Assembly (NCBI GenBank): GCA_910586755.1
Contig: CAJUJM010000050.1
Coordinates: 62,001-126,000, forward strand
Direction: 5' to 3'
Origin: an uncultured Lachnospiraceae bacterium
Lineage (GTDB): Bacteria; Bacillota; Clostridia; Lachnospirales; Lachnospiraceae
Length of the DNA stretch: 64,000 nucleotides
The notes beneath the pieces were generated by a model. That model was not told the origin of the DNA and made no database searches. It saw only the letters and a program-made list of their open reading frames with translations. Below are positions 59,901-64,000 of this stretch, piece by piece (the first letter of the stretch is position 1; every line of letters begins with the position of its first letter). A program made the position numbers and the translations under genes.

Positions 59901-59929
59901 ATTATGCACCTAAAAATTCCGTTTGTCAA
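59901..59929 (-). promoter_or_regulatory. Strong promoter of the Tad pilus operon
   Basis: Perfect TTGACA (59924-59929), 17-base spacer, CATAAT (59901-59906) on the minus strand. It is back to back with the arsR promoter, 44 bases between the two -35 elements. Confidence 0.65.
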
Positions 59930-59973
59930 GCACTATTTTTAAATTATTTTTTGTGTCTTTTGTACACTTTTCG

Positions 59974-60002
59974 TTGACGTACCGGCTCTGAGGTGGTAAA
60001 AT
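59974..60002 (+). promoter_or_regulatory. Promoter for the ArsR-family regulator
   Basis: TTGACG (59974-59979), 17-base spacer, TAAAAT (59997-60002), 38 bases before the TTG start. Confidence 0.65.
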
Positions 60003-60040
60003 GTACTTAGTTTAATTTTTTAAACCAAAGGAGGTCCACC

Positions 60041-60415
60041 TTGTTTGAGAACGGAGATTTAAAGAGTAAATTTCATAACTGCATGCCTCTTTTTATCGCT
60101 TTAGGTGATGAAGTCCGCCTTGGTATCGTGGAGGCCCTTTCTGTAGCCTCTTTCCCCAATCAAAAGGGAATGAACGTCAATGAGATTACAAAAAAGACCC
60201 ACTTGTCCCGCCCCGCGGTTTCCCATCATCTGAAAATATTAAAAGATGCAGGAATGGTGGATTCCCGCCAGGAGGGTACTGCCAATTATTATTACCTGAC
60301 CATTGAGCAGAGCACCCGTCAGCTTATGGACTTTGGCCGGATGCTGCAGCATATTCTTCTCTATCAGGCCGGCATCCCTCAGTCCCAGGTACAATCCCCG
60401 CCAGCAGATGAATAA
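60041..60415 (+). CDS. ArsR-family winged-helix regulator
   Basis: 124 residues from a TTG start with AAAGGAGG 6 bases upstream. The winged helix-turn-helix shows LGDEVRLGIVEALSVASF, NEITKKTHLSRPAVSHHLKI, LKDAGMVDSRQEGTANYYY. There is no CxC metal site in the recognition or dimer helices, so the usual metal-sensing mode is unlikely. It is divergent from the Tad operon with back-to-back promoters, and may regulate that operon or itself. Confidence 0.87.
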   Translation: MFENGDLKSKFHNCMPLFIALGDEVRLGIVEALSVASFPNQKGMNVNEITKKTHLSRPAVSHHLKILKDAGMVDSRQEGTANYYYLTIEQSTRQLMDFGRMLQHILLYQAGIPQSQVQSPPADE

Positions 60416-60466
60416 ATTTCCATTTCCCAGGTATACTACCATTAACAATATTTGGGAGATGATATC

Positions 60467-60685
60467 ATGATTGGATTACGAAAAAAAGCTCTGTTCCTTT
60501 CCCCTGAAGCAAAGAAGCTCCGCCGGGAAATTGAACACAGCAAACGGGCGATTATAGCCGCTCAGAACCATTTTGAGCAGGTAGTGGATCCTACCCTCAT
60601 TGACTGTTATATTTATGAATTAAACGCTGCCCAGCTCCGCTACCAATTTCTTTTAAGGCGTTTTAAAAGCCAGGAATTGGTGTGA
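60467..60685 (+). CDS. DUF2508 small protein
   Basis: 72 residues from ATG 60467 with GGGAG 8 bases upstream (an earlier TTG five codons upstream is possible). Entirely helical and charged: LRREIEHSKRAIIAAQNHFE then QVVDPTLIDCYIYELNAAQL, RYQFLLRRFK. This is the pattern of DUF2508 (Bacillus YaaL-like) proteins; function unknown. It lies between arsR and the amylase gene, same direction. Confidence 0.75.
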   Translation: MIGLRKKALFLSPEAKKLRREIEHSKRAIIAAQNHFEQVVDPTLIDCYIYELNAAQLRYQFLLRRFKSQELV

Positions 60686-60730
60686 TTAAACTTACACCGG
60701 GCAGCATAATTATCAGGAGGATTCGTAATT

Positions 60731-62065
60731 ATGAGCACTTGGTATGAAGACCGCGTATTTTATCACATGTACCCCCTGGGTATGACAGGTTCCCCCAAAG
60801 AAAATACTGATCCGCAGGTGGTCCACCGTTTTGAAGAGCTGGAAAAGTGGATTCCCCATATCCGCTCTCTGGGCTGCGGGGCTATTTATATTGGTCCTTT
60901 GTTTGAATCTTCTACTCACGGATATGATACCCGGGATTACAAGCTGGTGGATCGCCGCCTGGGGGACAATGACGATTTTAAAGAATTTGTCCGCCTCTGC
61001 CATGAGGCGGATATTAAGGTCGTGGTAGATGGTGTCTTTAACCATACCGGCCGGGAATTCTTTGCATTTAAAGATATTCAGGAAAAGAAATGGGACTCCC
61101 CATATAAGGATTGGTATAAAGGCGTTAATTTTGACTGGAGCAGCCCTTTGGGAGATCCTTTTGGTTATGAAGCATGGCAGGGACATTATATTCTGCCTGC
61201 ATTAAACCTGTATAATCCGGCTGTAAAGGCTTATTTGTTTGAGGTTATCCAATTTTGGGTTGACGAATTTGACATCGATGGTATCCGGCTGGACTGTGCC
61301 AATGTACTGGATTTCGGCTTTATGAAGGAGCTTCGCCAGCAAACCAGCCATATGAAAGCGGATTTTTGGCTTATGGGAGAGGTAATCCATGGCGATTACT
61401 CCCGCTGGGTAAACCATGAGATGCTTCATTCTGTTACCAACTACGAGCTTCACAAGAGCCTTTATTCCGGCTTCAATGACCATAACTTTTTTGAAATTGC
61501 CCACAATGTCCGCCGCCTTGAGGCTATTGGCCGTGATCTTTATACCTTTGTAGACAACCACGACGAGGATCGGATTGCCAGCAAGCTCCGCAACAAGGAT
61601 CACTTGTTCCCTGTTTATCTGTGCCTCTTTACCCTTCCGGGGATCCCGTCTGTTTATTACGGCGGCGAGTGGGGCCTGTCAGGACAGCGGACGAAATGGA
61701 GTGATGACGAGCTGCGTCCCGCTGTTTCCATTGCAGATGAAAAAAAGTTTCACTGTCCGCTAACGGATCAGATTTCCCTTCTCGGAGAGATTCATTCCAG
61801 AGAAGATGCTCTCCACCATGGCCGCTATCAGGAATTGCTTCTGACCAACCGTCAGTATGCCTTTGCCCGCCATGGAGAATCTTCCGTCCTTATTACGGTT
61901 GTAAACAATGACGAGCAGGAAGCTACTGTTACCGTACCACTCCCGGTTCACGCTGCCCAGGCTTCTGACCTGATTTCCGGCTCCGTGATTCCGGTTATGG
62001 ATAATAAAATTACCCTTTCTTTAAAACCCTGTGATGGTACCCTCCTGAAAGTGAACCTGGGATAA
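60731..62065 (+). CDS. Alpha-amylase-family GH13 enzyme
   Basis: 444-residue intracellular GH13 enzyme. Motifs: I VVVDGVFNHTG, II DGIRLDCANVLD (nucleophile Asp), III LMGEVIHGDYS (acid/base Glu), IV FVDNHDEDRI. It lacks N-terminal accessory domains and ends in a short beta domain. Opening MSTWYEDRVFYHMYPLGM is typical of the short clostridial maltodextrin-acting amylases. AGGAGG precedes ATG. Followed after 21 bases by glgB, which supports a role in glycogen or maltodextrin turnover. Confidence 0.9.
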   Translation: MSTWYEDRVFYHMYPLGMTGSPKENTDPQVVHRFEELEKWIPHIRSLGCGAIYIGPLFESSTHGYDTRDYKLVDRRLGDNDDFKEFVRLCHEADIKVVVDGVFNHTGREFFAFKDIQEKKWDSPYKDWYKGVNFDWSSPLGDPFGYEAWQGHYILPALNLYNPAVKAYLFEVIQFWVDEFDIDGIRLDCANVLDFGFMKELRQQTSHMKADFWLMGEVIHGDYSRWVNHEMLHSVTNYELHKSLYSGFNDHNFFEIAHNVRRLEAIGRDLYTFVDNHDEDRIASKLRNKDHLFPVYLCLFTLPGIPSVYYGGEWGLSGQRTKWSDDELRPAVSIADEKKFHCPLTDQISLLGEIHSREDALHHGRYQELLLTNRQYAFARHGESSVLITVVNNDEQEATVTVPLPVHAAQASDLISGSVIPVMDNKITLSLKPCDGTLLKVNLG

Positions 62066-62086
62066 AGATTGGAGAGAGGATTTATC

Positions 62087-63997
62087 ATGCCACAACAAGC
62101 AAAAAAACAGGCCGGAACCGGATTCATTACAGAAGTGGATCGCTATCTCTTCGGCCAGGGAACTCATTATGAGATCTATGAAAAATTAGGAGCCCACCCC
62201 AGAACCTACAAAAAGCAACAGGGAATGTACTTTGCCGTTTGGGCTCCTCATGCCGCCCGGGTAAGCCTGGTAGGCGATTTTAACAGTTGGAACCCGGATG
62301 CAAATCCTATGGAGGTTCTTGAAGATTCCGGTATCTGGGAGATTTTTATTCCTAAAATGATTCCGGGGCAGTTATACAAATATGCTATTACCACTACTTC
62401 CGGCAAAGTACTGTTTAAGGCCGATCCCTATGCCTTCAGTGCAGAGTACCGCCCTGGCACGGCTTCCGTTACCGCTGAGATCGACGGTTTTAAATGGAGC
62501 GATGAAAAATGGATGGCTGCCCGCACCTCCACGGTTCCGTCAAAGGCGCCTTTGAGTATCTACGAGGTTCATCTGGGATCCTGGCGCAAAGCAAACAGAG
62601 AGGAAAAAGACGGATACCTCACCTATAAAGAGGCTGCCCATCAACTGGCCGCATATGTAAAAGAGATGGGTTATACCCATGTTGAGCTTATGGGGATTGC
62701 AGAGCATCCTTTTGATGGTTCCTGGGGCTATCAGGTTACCGGTTACTTTGCTCCTACATCCCGCTACGGTCTTCCCAAAGATTTTATGTATTTTGTTAAT
62801 TACTTACATAAACAGGGGATCGGTGTTATCTTAGACTGGGTTCCTGCCCACTTCCCCAGGGATGCCCATGGGCTGGCTGATTTTGACGGCCAGGCGCTCT
62901 ACGAATATGCAGACCCCAGAAAAGGAGAGCACCCGGATTGGGGAACCAAAGTCTTTGACTACGGCAAAAATGAAGTTAAAAACTTTCTTATCGCCAATGC
63001 CATCTTCTGGATAGAAAAGTTCCATGTAGACGGGCTGCGCGTGGATGCTGTTGCCTCTATGCTGTATCTGGATTATGGGCGCAGAGATGGAGAATGGATT
63101 GCGAACCGTTACGGCGGAAATCAGAATCTGGAAGCGATTGAATTTTTCAAGCATTTAAACAGCGTCCTGTTAGGCCGCAAAAACGGCGCTATGATGATTG
63201 CTGAGGAGTCTACTGCCTGGCCCAAGGTAACTCACAAGCCGGAGGACGACGGCCTGGGCTTCTCCTTTAAGTGGAATATGGGCTGGATGCATGATTTCCT
63301 GGAATATATGAAGCTGGACCCCTATTTCCGCAAATATAACCACAATAAGATGACCTTTGGCCTTACCTACTTTACCAGCGAAAACTTTATTCTGGTATTG
63401 TCCCATGATGAGGTTGTCCATTTAAAATGTTCCATGATAAACAAAATGCCCGGGCTCTATGATGACAAGTTTGCTAACCTGAAGGCCGGTTACACCTTTA
63501 TGATCGGGCATCCCGGCAAGAAGCTTCTGTTTATGGGCCAGGAATTCGGTCAGTGGCACGAATGGGACGAAAAAGTAGCATTAGACTGGCATCTTTTAGA
63601 TGAGGACCGGCACAAGGAATTGCAGTCTTATGTAAAGGATCTGCTTCATTTATACCGCAAATTCCCTGCTCTTTACAGTATGGATAATGACTGGGACGGT
63701 TTCCAGTGGATCAATGCCAATGATGGGGATCGCAGTATTTTCAGCTTTATCCGCCGTGATGAAACGGGCAAGAAGAGCCTTTTATTCGTCATTAACTTTA
63801 CCCCGGTAGAACGGCCGGATTACCGGGTCGGCGTGCCGAAAAAGGGAAAGTACACCTTACTATTAGACGGCCAGCATGGTATGCTTCCCGCCTCCCATGC
63901 CCCAGGTTATAAAGCATCCTTAGGCGAATGTGACGGACAGCCCTACTCCTTTGATTATCCGCTTCCGGCTTACGGAACTGCTGTTTTCCGTTTCTAA
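62087..63997 (+). CDS. glgB: 1,4-alpha-glucan branching enzyme GlgB
   Basis: Creates alpha-1,6 branches in glycogen. 636 residues from ATG 62087 (GGAGAGAGG upstream). The N-terminal CBM48 domain (about 25-125; YEKLGAHPRTYKKQQGMYFA, VWAPHAARVSLVGDFNSWNP) precedes the GH13 barrel with VDGLRVDAVASMLYLDYGR (nucleophile Asp), MMIAEESTAWP (acid/base Glu), and VLSHDEVVH (third Asp), then a C-terminal beta domain. It is complete, with the stop at 63995-63997, three bases from the window end. It pairs with the GH13 gene upstream. Confidence 0.97.
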   Translation: MPQQAKKQAGTGFITEVDRYLFGQGTHYEIYEKLGAHPRTYKKQQGMYFAVWAPHAARVSLVGDFNSWNPDANPMEVLEDSGIWEIFIPKMIPGQLYKYAITTTSGKVLFKADPYAFSAEYRPGTASVTAEIDGFKWSDEKWMAARTSTVPSKAPLSIYEVHLGSWRKANREEKDGYLTYKEAAHQLAAYVKEMGYTHVELMGIAEHPFDGSWGYQVTGYFAPTSRYGLPKDFMYFVNYLHKQGIGVILDWVPAHFPRDAHGLADFDGQALYEYADPRKGEHPDWGTKVFDYGKNEVKNFLIANAIFWIEKFHVDGLRVDAVASMLYLDYGRRDGEWIANRYGGNQNLEAIEFFKHLNSVLLGRKNGAMMIAEESTAWPKVTHKPEDDGLGFSFKWNMGWMHDFLEYMKLDPYFRKYNHNKMTFGLTYFTSENFILVLSHDEVVHLKCSMINKMPGLYDDKFANLKAGYTFMIGHPGKKLLFMGQEFGQWHEWDEKVALDWHLLDEDRHKELQSYVKDLLHLYRKFPALYSMDNDWDGFQWINANDGDRSIFSFIRRDETGKKSLLFVINFTPVERPDYRVGVPKKGKYTLLLDGQHGMLPASHAPGYKASLGECDGQPYSFDYPLPAYGTAVFRF

Positions 63998-64000
63998 GGC

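Noticed and set aside
59675..59929. c-di-GMP riboswitch in the Tad leader
   Set aside because: I could not find the conserved core sequences of class I or II; only general structure is supported.

Overview
The window is a chromosomal segment of an anaerobic, endospore-forming Firmicute, most likely a Lachnospiraceae (Clostridium cluster XIVa) member. This rests on the mix of genes: the Bacillus/Clostridium gdpP-rplI-dnaB and mazG-hup-rqcP-yabP-yabQ-divIC-spoIIE-tilS-hpt-ftsH gene orders, pyruvate formate-lyase with a two-cluster ferredoxin, a GH112 galacto-N-biose/lacto-N-biose phosphorylase locus, and a monoderm-type Tad/Flp pilus cluster with an FHA protein and Ser/Thr kinase. Shine-Dalgarno sites are strong, and several ORF starts were moved to the codon that has one. 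Species was not determined.

Layout. 14-3842: gdpP-rplI-dnaB operon. 4056-8154: hybrid histidine kinase, a half-size EamA transporter, a small membrane protein, tRNA-Leu and tRNA-Tyr. 8218-18108: maltodextrin hydrolase and the sporulation/division/translation superoperon. 18193-19296: rpsF-ssb-rpsR. 19496-23674: phosphoesterase, DUF951, aldo/keto reductase, sirtuin, F420-ligase-like protein. 23817-31200: GH112 phosphorylase, N-acetylhexosamine kinase, nucleotidyltransferase, an AraC regulator and two acyltransferase-fold proteins. 31355-35698: cell-envelope and spore-type hydrolases. 35798-37791: Ser/Thr kinase and P-loop ATPase pair. 38042-43126: mecA, a gene remnant, DUF1858, a split pyruvate formate-lyase with its activase, ferredoxin. 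43299-49557: peptidase C26, MerR, secreted protein, sigma/anti-sigma candidates flanking murG, HIT, rhomboid. 49636-59674: Tad pilus cluster. 60041-63997: ArsR, DUF2508, alpha-amylase-like GH13, glgB.

Most noteworthy points. (1) Pyruvate formate-lyase is split: the 684-residue body lacks the glycyl-radical domain, which is a separate 81-residue ORF, and between them lies a 72-residue relative that has lost the radical motif. (2) spoIIE lacks the usual membrane domain but has a TTGACA-21-TATAAT promoter (the unusual spacing known from Spo0A-activated promoters), a near 0A box, and a hairpin that would hide its ribosome site only in read-through transcripts. (3) yabP is preceded by a 20-bp hairpin that buries its ribosome site and ends in a T-run directly before the ATG. 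(4) The kinase/P-loop pair is joined by an A_AAA_AAG slippery site in the frame needed for a -1 fusion, and the kinase start sits behind an A6G6 tract one base out of frame with the best ATG. A prepilin peptidase also has an apparent one-base break in a G-run. (5) The Tad operon has a strong promoter about 190 bases upstream of the first gene and a structured leader.
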